A DNA stretch of 32,561 nt from contig NZ_CAJXKH010000041.1 in assembly GCF_913055755.1 (NCBI RefSeq), positions 1 to 32,561 of the forward strand, given 5' to 3'. Below, piece after piece: positions 7,539 through 15,589 of the stretch. The translations under genes were made by a program, and so were the position numbers. The DNA is from an uncultured Microbulbifer sp. (GTDB lineage Bacteria; Pseudomonadota; Gammaproteobacteria; Pseudomonadales; Cellvibrionaceae). Position 1 is the stretch's first letter. Every line of letters starts with the position of its first letter. The notes under the pieces are model-generated. The model worked only from the letters and a program-made list of their open reading frames with translations, had not been told where the DNA came from and did not search any database.

Positions 7539-8639
7539 TCAGTGGGACATTTTCAGGACCGGCTTGATGGTGACCCCGGAAGATAAGTCCGCAATCGCCT
7601 GATTGACTTCGGCAAAGGGATACACCCGAACCAGCTTTTCCAGGGGCAACCGCCCTTTGCGGTAGTGGTCAATCATTTCAGGAATAAAAGTGCGCGGGTG
7701 GGCATCCCCTTCCACGGTACCGCGCAACTGCCGGCCGCCAAATACCAGCTCCCGCGGACAGATATTCAGTTTTCTGCCCGGCGGGGTGACGCCGGCACAG
7801 ACCAGCTGTCCACGAATTGCCAGCGACTGGAACGCCTGTTCGATCACCGGAACATTTCCAGTGCAGTCGATCGCGGCATCGAAAGGCCCCAGAGCCAAAA
7901 GCTGCTCCTGCAATGAATGGCTGTCACTGACAACTGCGTGGGTCGCCCCCAGCTCGCGCGCGAGGTCCGTGCGTTGCGGCTTCAGGTCGACCGCAACAAT
8001 GCGTTCGCACTCGCGCAGTGCCGCGGCCATCACCGCGGCCAGGCCAACAGTGCCACACCCGAAAACTGCTACCCGGCTGTGTCGCTGCGGATTCAACACT
8101 TTCAACATCGCGGACATGCCGGTTTGCACGCCGCAAGCGAGGGGCGCCATCAGCTCCGGAGGTAAATCTTCCGGCAGGCGCACCATGTTCTGGGTACTCG
8201 CTAGCGTATGGGTGGCGAATGAAGACTGGGAGAAAAAATGGCTGGTAATGGGCCTGCCCCCCAGTGACATGGGGGCACTGCCATTCCGTCGCCGCCCGGC
8301 AAAATTCAGCGCAAACGCGGCATCGCAATAGGCGGGATCGTGGGACTCGCAGGCAGCACAACAGCCACAGGCGCCAAAGCTCATCAATACGCGGTCGCCT
8401 ACCGCAAAATCCACTACCCCGTCACCCAATGCCTCTATCCTGCCCACGCCTTCGTGCCCGAGCACCGCCGGCATTTTCGTGCCCAGCTGTCCGCCCAGCG
8501 CCAGCAGGTCGGTATGACAGATGCCGCAGGCTTCCAGCCGAACCCGGACTTCGCGCGCCGCGGGCTCGGAGAGTTCGCAGGTCTCTATATCGACAATCGC
8601 ACCTTTACGGGCCACCGCGGCCTGAATCTTCATGACCAT
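7539..8639 (-). CDS. Zinc-dependent MDR alcohol dehydrogenase (aryl/allylic-alcohol type)
   Basis: This 366-aa NAD-dependent alcohol dehydrogenase is predicted to interconvert an alcohol and an aldehyde in the cytoplasm. Catalytic zinc ligands are Cys41 (GICHTD), His62-Glu63 (GHE) and Cys169 (PLACG). The structural-zinc loop is intact with Cys91, Cys94, Cys97 and Cys105. The Rossmann motif GCGTVG (194-199) is followed by VAVDLKPQR, whose Asp favours NAD over NADP. Overall it resembles benzyl/geraniol-type dehydrogenases of the XylB group, but substrate cannot be read from sequence. The ATG at 8639 is preceded by AAAGGAAG at 6-nt spacing; upstream TTG codons are not needed. It lies 34 bp downstream of the acyl-CoA synthetase in the same transcription direction. 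Confidence 0.93.
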   Translation of the reverse strand: MVMKIQAAVARKGAIVDIETCELSEPAAREVRVRLEACGICHTDLLALGGQLGTKMPAVLGHEGVGRIEALGDGVVDFAVGDRVLMSFGACGCCAACESHDPAYCDAAFALNFAGRRRNGSAPMSLGGRPITSHFFSQSSFATHTLASTQNMVRLPEDLPPELMAPLACGVQTGMSAMLKVLNPQRHSRVAVFGCGTVGLAAVMAAALRECERIVAVDLKPQRTDLARELGATHAVVSDSHSLQEQLLALGPFDAAIDCTGNVPVIEQAFQSLAIRGQLVCAGVTPPGRKLNICPRELVFGGRQLRGTVEGDAHPRTFIPEMIDHYRKGRLPLEKLVRVYPFAEVNQAIADLSSGVTIKPVLKMSH

Positions 8640-8673
8640 ATGCAACTTCCTTTATGCATGCGCTGGGTCGTGA

Positions 8674-10359
8674 TCAACCTTCCCAAATGATTTTCTGGTT
8701 CCGGTTTCTCCAGTTCTCCGCAAACTGCAGATAGCGACCTTCGATTTCATTGCGTTTCAGTTTCATGGTCGGCGTCAGCAACCCGCTTTCGATGGTCCAG
8801 GGCTCCTTGACGATCACCACGTAATTCAATCGCTCGTGATCTTCCAGCTGCTGGTTGATTTCATCCAGATGCTCCGCGAACTCCTGCTCGAAGCGCTGCC
8901 GAGCCTCGCGATCTTCGGGGTCAAGGGTGCCGGGGGCCAGTACCGCCAGCGCAAACGGCTGCGGCTGCCCGGGGCCGGTTGCGCAGATCACCTCCACCCC
9001 CGGGTGGGCGCCGAGCATATTTTCGATCGGTACCGGTGCCACGTACTTCCCTTTACTGGTCTTGAACAGGTCCTTGGTGCGACCGGTAATCTTCAGGCGC
9101 CCTTTTTCGTCCAGTTCGCCGCGGTCGCCGGTGCGGAAAAATCCATCCGGAGTCAGGTTGGCTGCGGTTTCTTCCGGCATTTTGTAATAGCCCATCATCT
9201 GTCCCGGGCTTTTCACCAGCACCTCACCGGTATCATCGATACGGCACTCGACGCCATTCAGGGGGGTGCCCACATAACCCGGGCGCACCTCGCCGGCGCG
9301 GGCGGCGTGAGAGGCGGCGCAGTTCTCGGTCATGCCGAAAACCTCCAACAGTTCCAGTCCCAGCCTGCGATACCATTCGATTATCTCCGCCGACAGTGGC
9401 GCCGCACCGGTAAGCCCCACCTTGACGCTGTCGAGGCCGAGTTCTTCGAGAATCTTGCGTTTTATCTTGCGCGACAGGATTGGAATCGCGAACAACAGTT
9501 TCTGCTTCGCCGGCGGAATCTTGGCGTTGACCGCCTGGTAGAATTTGGTCCACAAACGCGGTACGGAGAAAAATCGCGTGGGTCGCGCCCGCTTGAGGTC
9601 AACCGGAAACGTTTCCAGGGAGTCGTTGAAAAACAGCTGAAAGCCGAACAGGAGCGATGGGATTTCCACCGCCACCCGCTCCGCCACATGGGCCAGGGGC
9701 AGATAGGACAGCATGCGGTCCTCGGGGGAAGGGCTCCACAGGTCCACCGAACAGCCCGCCGGCGCGGTGAGTGAACCGAAATTATGCATCACCCCTTTCG
9801 GATTGCCGGTGGTTCCCGAGGTATAAATGATGGTGGCGAGTGCGTCCCGCCCGCGCAATACCACATTTTGCAGCGGCGCAAATTCCGCCATGATGTCCTG
9901 CCACTGCGGTGCATTCACCGGCGGCGCCAAGGGCAGGCAGACCAGCGGCAGACCTTCCGGCAGTACCGGCTGCAATTCGTTCCAGCTATCGGTTATCCCG
10001 TCGAGGCGACCGACAATCAGTAACTTGGCCTCACAGTGTTCGAGTATGTACTTGCAGGCATCGGCACCCAGGGTGGGATACAGCGGAACGGTGACATGTC
10101 CCGCCATCCAGATCCCCAGGTCTGCGATGATCCAGTGCGCACTGTTCTTTCCCGTGAGGGCAATATTGCTGGCGGCGGGGAGCTCCAGGGACTGAAGATA
10201 GCTGGCGAACCTGCGGGCCTGGCCCACGATATCGCCCCAGGTAAATGTTTCCACCGTCCCGTCTGCCAGCGGCTGGGTAAGGTATACCGTGTCCGGCTTT
10301 TCCTTTTCCCAGCGCAGGACATATTCCAGGGGTTCCGCGAACAGCTTTATCTGACTCAT
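8674..10359 (-). CDS. Acyl-CoA synthetase (AMP-binding, long-chain type)
   Basis: This 561-aa enzyme activates a carboxylic acid with ATP and CoA through an acyl-adenylate. The AMP-binding signature YTSGTTGNPKG is at 179-189, the adenine-pocket motif FGMTEN at 341-346 and RTGD at 409-412. The hinge region GRTKDLFKTSKGKYVAP (from about 426) and a C-terminal TPTMKLKR with the adenylation lysine complete the fold. The FKTSKGKYV wording is typical of long-chain ligases. The ATG at 10359 follows GCGGAG at 5-nt spacing. It lies between an acyl-CoA dehydrogenase (upstream) and an alcohol dehydrogenase (downstream), so it probably feeds CoA esters of the oxidised pathway product into beta-oxidation. 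Chain length and branching are not predictable. Confidence 0.93.
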   Translation of the reverse strand: MSQIKLFAEPLEYVLRWEKEKPDTVYLTQPLADGTVETFTWGDIVGQARRFASYLQSLELPAASNIALTGKNSAHWIIADLGIWMAGHVTVPLYPTLGADACKYILEHCEAKLLIVGRLDGITDSWNELQPVLPEGLPLVCLPLAPPVNAPQWQDIMAEFAPLQNVVLRGRDALATIIYTSGTTGNPKGVMHNFGSLTAPAGCSVDLWSPSPEDRMLSYLPLAHVAERVAVEIPSLLFGFQLFFNDSLETFPVDLKRARPTRFFSVPRLWTKFYQAVNAKIPPAKQKLLFAIPILSRKIKRKILEELGLDSVKVGLTGAAPLSAEIIEWYRRLGLELLEVFGMTENCAASHAARAGEVRPGYVGTPLNGVECRIDDTGEVLVKSPGQMMGYYKMPEETAANLTPDGFFRTGDRGELDEKGRLKITGRTKDLFKTSKGKYVAPVPIENMLGAHPGVEVICATGPGQPQPFALAVLAPGTLDPEDREARQRFEQEFAEHLDEINQQLEDHERLNYVVIVKEPWTIESGLLTPTMKLKRNEIEGRYLQFAENWRNRNQKIIWEG

Positions 10360-10407
10360 AATCGCTCCGCGCTTTCTCATTTTTATGGTTATTGTGTTTT
10401 TCCATTG

Positions 10408-10436
10408 AAACTACTGTTGCCACCGCAGGCTGTCAA
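10408..10436 (-). promoter_or_regulatory. Weak candidate promoter for the acyl-CoA synthetase
   Basis: On the minus strand a perfect TTGACA (10431-10436) is followed after 17 bp by TAGTTT (10408-10413, poor -10). It lies in the 114-bp gap between the acyl-CoA dehydrogenase and the synthetase and could be an internal promoter of the long cluster. Confidence 0.25.
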
Positions 10437-10473
10437 TCAAACATCCTGCCATGACCAAATACGCGACACCCAG

Positions 10474-11616
10474 TCACAGAGAGCGCGCAATCAGTTCTTT
10501 CATAATCTCGTTGGTGCCGCCATAGATTCGCCCCGCACGGGAATCGATATAGGCCTTGGCAATGGGATACTCCAGCATGTAGCCATAGCCACCGTGCAAC
10601 TGCACCCCTTCATCGACAACCCGACACAGCAGCTCCGAGGTCCACAATTTGGCCGCAGCAGCCGCTTCCGGTGACAGTTTGTTCTCCAGCACCTCTTCGA
10701 TACAGCGGTCCACGAACACCTGGCCGATTTCGATCTCGGTTTTCATTTCCGCCAGTTTGAAGCGGGTATTCTGGTAATTTGCCACCGGCTGCCCGAATAC
10801 CTTGCGGTCGCGGGTATATTCCAGCGTGTGTCCCAAAGCGGCACGCGCGCCACTTACCGACAGGATGGAGATAATCAGGCGCTCCCAGGAGAGCTCCTTC
10901 ATCAATTGCAGGAAACCCTGCCCTTCTCTCTCGCCCAGCAGATTGGACTGGGGCACCCGAACATTTTCAAAATACAGCTCGCAGGTATCCTGCGCTTTCA
11001 TTCCCACTTTTTTCAGTGGCTGCGCCTTGGAGAATCCAGCGCGATCGGCCTCAACCAGGATCAGGGAAGTATCCCTGGCGCCGTCACCGCTATTGCCGGT
11101 TTTCGCCACCACAACCACGATATCCGCCAGGTAGCCGTTGGTGATGAAAATTTTCGAGCCGTTGATGACATAGTCATCCCCGTCTTTTTCCGCACGGGTA
11201 GTGATTGCCTGCAGGTCCGAGCCAGTACCCGGCTCGCTCATCGCTACCGCCCCCACGGCCTCACCCGAGGCCATGCGCGGCAACCACTGTTGCTTTTGAC
11301 TCTCGGTACCGAAGTTGTTGATGTAGTTGGCGACGATATCCGAGTGCACCGCGAACCCCGGACCGGTGGCACCCGCATAGCTCTGTTCTTCCATCAGCAC
11401 GGTGCTGTAGACACGGTCGGCGCCCATGCCGCCATACTCTTCCGGAATGGTCATGCACAGCAGACCCAGTTCACCGGCGCGATACCAGAGCTCGCGATCA
11501 ATGTGCTGCTGCTCTTCATAGCGCTCGTGGTGCGGCATGACCTCGGTTTCGAGGAAACGCCGCACCATACGGCGAAACTCTTCATGTTCCGGCTGAAATA
11601 TTGTTCTCGGGATCAT
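10474..11616 (-). CDS. Acyl-CoA dehydrogenase, LCAD type
   Basis: This 380-aa flavoprotein introduces the 2,3 double bond into an acyl-CoA in the cytoplasm. It has the FAD/substrate motifs AMSEPGTGSDL (125-135) and IFITNG (156-161), and ends in IYGGTNEIMKELIA, nearly identical to the end of mammalian long-chain acyl-CoA dehydrogenase. The usual medium-chain catalytic Glu after IY is Gly366. As in LCAD and isovaleryl-CoA dehydrogenase, the base is expected to be the Glu of the helix-G segment SWERL (Glu245). Enzymes with that arrangement often accept branched acyl chains (family knowledge). The ATG at 11616 follows AGGAGAG. It is co-directional with the downstream synthetase and the upstream APH-fold gene. 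Confidence 0.93.
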   Translation of the reverse strand: MIPRTIFQPEHEEFRRMVRRFLETEVMPHHERYEEQQHIDRELWYRAGELGLLCMTIPEEYGGMGADRVYSTVLMEEQSYAGATGPGFAVHSDIVANYINNFGTESQKQQWLPRMASGEAVGAVAMSEPGTGSDLQAITTRAEKDGDDYVINGSKIFITNGYLADIVVVVAKTGNSGDGARDTSLILVEADRAGFSKAQPLKKVGMKAQDTCELYFENVRVPQSNLLGEREGQGFLQLMKELSWERLIISILSVSGARAALGHTLEYTRDRKVFGQPVANYQNTRFKLAEMKTEIEIGQVFVDRCIEEVLENKLSPEAAAAAKLWTSELLCRVVDEGVQLHGGYGYMLEYPIAKAYIDSRAGRIYGGTNEIMKELIARSL

Positions 11617-11693
11617 GCTCTCTCCTTACTGCAATTCTCAATTCCGCCACTTTATCTGCGGAAGGTTTTCCCTGCTCGGCAGGGTAAATTCAA

Positions 11694-12917
11694 TTACGCA
11701 ATCACGTTTTTGCGCTCGTTCAACAGTCCCATGGAATCCCAGTCAATAATTGCCTGGCAGTTCCTGCGGATACGCTTCATCAGGTCTGAATTTTCCGACA
11801 GGGTGGACTGCAGAAAACCACACACGCAGATATTGAAGATCAGCGGACCAAACAGGTTAAAGCGGTAGTCCTGGTAGGCCTCGCGCAACGGGTACTGGGT
11901 TCCGCTCTGCTCGAAGATACGGCAATAGCGCTGTATCAAAACGGCCTCGCTGTTATTGCGCGCCGCATAGGAAAGTTCGTTCGACAGCAGACTGGCAACG
12001 TCATACATGGGATTGCGCAGACCAGCGAGTTTCCAGCTCACCAGACTGGCGCGACGGCTGCTGCCTTCGCCCTCAAACAACAGGTTTTCCAGCCGTACAT
12101 CGCCGTGGGACAGGGTGAGGATATGGCGCTCGAACCTGTGCCAGTCGGCCACGCGCTCGGCAAACTGTTCGATCAGAACAAAATAGCCGGTCGCCAACCA
12201 ACCTGGATAGACTGCGCGCAGCGCTTCTACCCCCTGGCGATAGTAGTGCTCCGTAAAGCGCACACTGTCACGCTGACGCAGCTGCCACTGCGGGGCGGAT
12301 ACCGGTGAAGTACGCACAAAACAGCCGTGTAATTGCGCCAGCTCCTGCAGCGCCACCTCGTGCTCACGCAGATGTTCGTCCAGGCTCTCTTCGTCAACCA
12401 GTACAGAGCCACCGGCGTCTTCAAACAGCAGGTTAAAGTGTGCGTCGTCCTCGGCGGCAAATACCAAACCCGGCACCCGGCAGGCATAGTGCTGGTTCAA
12501 CTCCCGGTACGCGGCGACCTCGCGCAGAAACGAATCCCGCACAAACTTCTGCCAGCGTGGAGACGGTAGCGGCCGTGAAAACTTGGCAATCAGGCTCGCC
12601 GGACCAGGAGGCTGCGAAAGATCCGTATCCACAGCGTCGGTGGTGGAGCCGTCGTACCGCAGGTGCAGTCGCACCGTCACCTCAAAATCACTGCAGCTGA
12701 TCGGTTCCAGAGTAATACCTGTGACAGCGTCCATCTGCGGCCATTGCAGCCGCAATATGGCAGTCAGCCAGGCCTCCGTAATCTGCTCCGGGGCGGCAAG
12801 CGCAACTCCACTTGCCTCACGGTTCAGCGGGGTACCGGAAACAACGGGGAACAATACCGTGGTATTTTTTCCCTGCCCCGGTAGCGATTTCTCTGTTGCG
12901 GCAACAACCTGGCTCAT
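11694..12917 (-). CDS. APH/EcKL-fold phosphotransferase-like protein, possibly inactive
   Basis: This 407-aa protein has the aminoglycoside-phosphotransferase (choline/ecdysteroid kinase-like) fold. The N-lobe includes LIAKFSRP with a candidate ATP lysine (Lys112). The catalytic loop LSHGDVRLEN (269-278) has Asp273 and Asn278. The next motif, normally I-D-W/F with the magnesium-binding Asp, reads LVSWKLAGL (292-300), with Ser294 in place of Asp; the codon is AGC. The following RNPMYDVASLL matches the family. Homologues commonly sit beside acyl-CoA dehydrogenases and could phosphorylate hydroxylated acyl groups; here activity is doubtful. The start is weakly supported (AGG at 9-nt spacing). 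It lies 77 bp upstream of the LCAD-type gene. Confidence 0.85.
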   Translation of the reverse strand: MSQVVAATEKSLPGQGKNTTVLFPVVSGTPLNREASGVALAAPEQITEAWLTAILRLQWPQMDAVTGITLEPISCSDFEVTVRLHLRYDGSTTDAVDTDLSQPPGPASLIAKFSRPLPSPRWQKFVRDSFLREVAAYRELNQHYACRVPGLVFAAEDDAHFNLLFEDAGGSVLVDEESLDEHLREHEVALQELAQLHGCFVRTSPVSAPQWQLRQRDSVRFTEHYYRQGVEALRAVYPGWLATGYFVLIEQFAERVADWHRFERHILTLSHGDVRLENLLFEGEGSSRRASLVSWKLAGLRNPMYDVASLLSNELSYAARNNSEAVLIQRYCRIFEQSGTQYPLREAYQDYRFNLFGPLIFNICVCGFLQSTLSENSDLMKRIRRNCQAIIDWDSMGLLNERKNVIA

Positions 12918-13012
12918 CTTTCAATTACCTGCATAAAAACGTTACGTCCTTTTTCCACCCCGGCTCGGCACCCCGGTTGCGACCTGCGCAGTCGGGGGAA
13001 CGAGCCATGGGA

Positions 13013-15334
13013 TCAGAAAGATCCGCGCAGGGTTACGCCGTAGGTTCTGGGCGCCGACACATAGCCATTGGCATCCGGCCCCTGCAGCGGCGAGTTGAAA
13101 TGCTGGGTGACGTAACGCTGGTCGGTACAGTTCTGGCACCAGCCGGACAGCACCCAGCCGGCGGCATCGGAACGCAGCCCCAGGTTCGCGCTTACCTCGC
13201 CTTCCGCACCGCGCATATAGTCGTTTGAGGTATTGGTGTAGAGCTCGGTGGAGTAATTCACCCCCAGCCGGCCAAATACGTTGAGACTGTTACCGACCGG
13301 CTGCTCCATGCTGAGTGCCAGGTTGCCCGCCCACTCCGGCGCGTGCGCAAACTGGCGGTCTGCCAGTGCCCCGAGCACCGGGTCATTGCCGAAGGTGGCG
13401 TCGGCAATATGGGTCAGGTCGAAGTTCAGCGAAAAGGCATCGCTCAGGATGAACTGGTTCTCCAGTTCCAGGCCGTAAACTGTGGCCTCCGGCGCATTGT
13501 CGATGGTGAACTGGGTACCGATGAACTGGGCGATCTGCAGGTCGCTGATCTCGTTATAGAACAGCGCCACGTTGGTGCGCGCGCTGCCATCCAGGTACTC
13601 GCTTTTCAGGCCGAGTTCATAGCCGTCGACAAACTCGGACTTGTAGGTGGGATCCAGGGGAACGGCGCCGGGTACTTCCTCCGGGTTGTTCAACAGAGTA
13701 CCGGCGGCGGTGTTGTCGATATTCACTCCGCCGGCCTTGTAACCGCGACTGTAGGAGGCGTAAGCCATCATGTCTTCGGAGATCTGGTAGCGCGCCGCCA
13801 GGCTGCCACTGACCGCACTGTCTTCGAAGGTATCGCGGTACTCCGGGCCGGGCTGTACCTGCAGCAGGCGGAACACCGCGGTGGGCGCATCGCTGAAGTG
13901 ATTGCGTACCATGGCGCCTTCTTTTTCGTCCACCGAATAGCGTGCCCCCACGGTCAGGCCAAAGCGATCGGTGACATCCAGGTTCCAGTGGGTGAAAGCC
14001 GCATAAGTGGTACTGTCTGCCGGCATATCGACATCGCTCCACTTGCCTTCACTGGCATCGGAGAAACCCGCGGGCAATCCCAGGGCACTCAGATATACAT
14101 CGAAATACATCTGCGCCTGATCGCCCCACTCCAGTTCGTGGTGCGCGGAGATATCTTCCTGGGCGAGATAGATACCCGCCACATAATCCGCGCCGGCGAA
14201 GGGACCAAATGAGTCCAGCACGCCGTTATAGGTAAATTCCTGAGAGATCATTTCGGTGCTCAGTGATTCGTTGATCACGAGCACGTTGGCACCGGTGAAA
14301 TCCGCATCCATGTTCCACTGGGAGATGCTCCAGTCCCGATAACCGGTAACCGAATTCACACTGTTTCCGCTGGCGAGTTCCCAGTGCATTTTCAGCACGA
14401 CGCCGTTGTCCTCGATATCCTGATCGGTAGCGCCACTCAGGACCTGCTCATAATCCTCGAGGTCGCTGGAAGGCGCTTCCAGGCCGCGGGCAGGGATCAG
14501 GACGGTGTCGATAAACGGCTGCATGGGGCCGTCGACCACGTCGACCTGGCCGTAGCAGCAGTTGTTGCTTTCCTGCGACCAGTCCGCAATCAACTGCGCG
14601 GAGAAACTGTCGGAAGGCTCGTACAGCAGCTGCGCCTTGAGCGCGCGGGGTGAGCGCTCGTTGTAGTTGCCGCCGTTGGGGTCTTCGATATAGCCGTCCT
14701 GCTGCCCCCAGAGTCCGGCGATACGTACCGCCACGTCGTCATTGACCGGCAGGTTGGCCGCACCACGTACCATCTGCTTGCCGTAGCTGCCCATGGAAAC
14801 TTCGTAGTCCATGCTGGCGGCATCGGTAGTGGGAGCAATACTGTTGAGGATCAGGGCACCGGCAGAAGTATTTTTGCCGAACAGGGTGCCCTGCGGGCCT
14901 CGCAGAATTTCCAGGCCACCGATATCCAGCCAGTTCTGCATCGCCTGGCCGGCGCGGGTGCGGTAGACACCATCGATAAACACACCCACCGCGCCCTCGA
15001 ACGCGCGGCTGTTGCCCACGGTACCGATACCGCGAATGATGATGTTGGCACTGTTGGCGGCACTGTTGGTCACATCAAACTTGATGCTGGAGGAGATCTG
15101 CTGAATGTTCGAGATGCTGTCCACCTGAGCCATCGCCAGGTCTTCCGCGGTGGCGGCGGTCACAGCCACCGGCACTTCCTGCATGCTCTCGGCACGGCGC
15201 TGGGCGGTGACGACCACTTCTTCCAGTTGCCGTCCCTGCCCTTCCTGGGCCATCACGGGCACTGCCGCGGTAATGGCTGCTGCCAGTGCACTCACCCTGA
15301 ACAGGGTACCGTTGGATTTCACATTCATCGCCAT
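13013..15334 (-). CDS. TonB-dependent outer-membrane receptor
   Basis: This 773-aa protein has a signal peptide (about 1-29, ending PVMAQ) and a TonB box-like segment LEEVVVTAQRR just after it. A plug domain follows (about 50-160) with RGIGTVG and LEILRGPQGTLFGKN, then a 22-strand barrel ending in the C-terminal aromatic motif LRGSF. The plug wording is that of the broad TonB receptor group used by marine and sphingomonad-like bacteria for hydrophobic or complex organic substrates rather than siderophores, but the ligand cannot be read. The ATG at 15334 has AGGAG at 8-nt spacing. Being between the LuxR regulator and the acyl-CoA genes, it probably binds or imports the substrate of this pathway. 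Confidence 0.94.
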   Translation of the reverse strand: MAMNVKSNGTLFRVSALAAAITAAVPVMAQEGQGRQLEEVVVTAQRRAESMQEVPVAVTAATAEDLAMAQVDSISNIQQISSSIKFDVTNSAANSANIIIRGIGTVGNSRAFEGAVGVFIDGVYRTRAGQAMQNWLDIGGLEILRGPQGTLFGKNTSAGALILNSIAPTTDAASMDYEVSMGSYGKQMVRGAANLPVNDDVAVRIAGLWGQQDGYIEDPNGGNYNERSPRALKAQLLYEPSDSFSAQLIADWSQESNNCCYGQVDVVDGPMQPFIDTVLIPARGLEAPSSDLEDYEQVLSGATDQDIEDNGVVLKMHWELASGNSVNSVTGYRDWSISQWNMDADFTGANVLVINESLSTEMISQEFTYNGVLDSFGPFAGADYVAGIYLAQEDISAHHELEWGDQAQMYFDVYLSALGLPAGFSDASEGKWSDVDMPADSTTYAAFTHWNLDVTDRFGLTVGARYSVDEKEGAMVRNHFSDAPTAVFRLLQVQPGPEYRDTFEDSAVSGSLAARYQISEDMMAYASYSRGYKAGGVNIDNTAAGTLLNNPEEVPGAVPLDPTYKSEFVDGYELGLKSEYLDGSARTNVALFYNEISDLQIAQFIGTQFTIDNAPEATVYGLELENQFILSDAFSLNFDLTHIADATFGNDPVLGALADRQFAHAPEWAGNLALSMEQPVGNSLNVFGRLGVNYSTELYTNTSNDYMRGAEGEVSANLGLRSDAAGWVLSGWCQNCTDQRYVTQHFNSPLQGPDANGYVSAPRTYGVTLRGSF

Positions 15335-15469
15335 GGAGGTCTCTCCTCGCTATTTATCTTTATTGGTCTGGCGGCGCTGATACGGCCTGGCCGCGCTTTC
15401 GCACTTCATCCATCTATTTCGGACTGATGCCAGTATGCGAACGCAGGGGCAAAAAAAACTCGTCCATTC

Positions 15470-15485
15470 CGATGAAATTGCATCG
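15470..15485. promoter_or_regulatory. Near-palindrome upstream of the TonB-dependent receptor
   Basis: CGATGAAATTGCATCG is a 16-bp palindrome broken only at the sixth/eleventh pair (5-bp perfect arms and an AATT core). It lies about 135 bp upstream of the receptor start, in the 255-bp gap after the LuxR-type gene. It is a candidate binding site for a dimeric regulator; no convincing -35/-10 pair was found beside it. Confidence 0.35.
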
Positions 15486-15589
15486 CCGGCAAATGCGCTA
15501 AGCCCTTGAGCAGGCTACGGAAAATGGGAAAAATGCGGAAAGAATGAGCAGTGCCAGAAGATGTCACGGCCCGCGCTGCCATCGCGGCG

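Noticed and set aside
11670..11684. CCCTGC-tcg-GCAGGG hairpin between the APH-fold and acyl-CoA dehydrogenase genes
   Set aside because: The stem is only 6 bp and no T-tract follows on the minus strand, so it was not called a terminator.
12962..13006. GGCTCG/CGAGCC stem between the TonB receptor and APH-fold genes
   Set aside because: The stem is interrupted and followed by purines rather than a T-run on the minus strand; it may be chance in GC-rich DNA.
15451..15458. Run of eight A (T on minus) as a terminator for the LuxR-type gene
   Set aside because: The nearest palindrome is separated from the T-run by 11 nt and has only 5-bp arms, unlike an intrinsic terminator.
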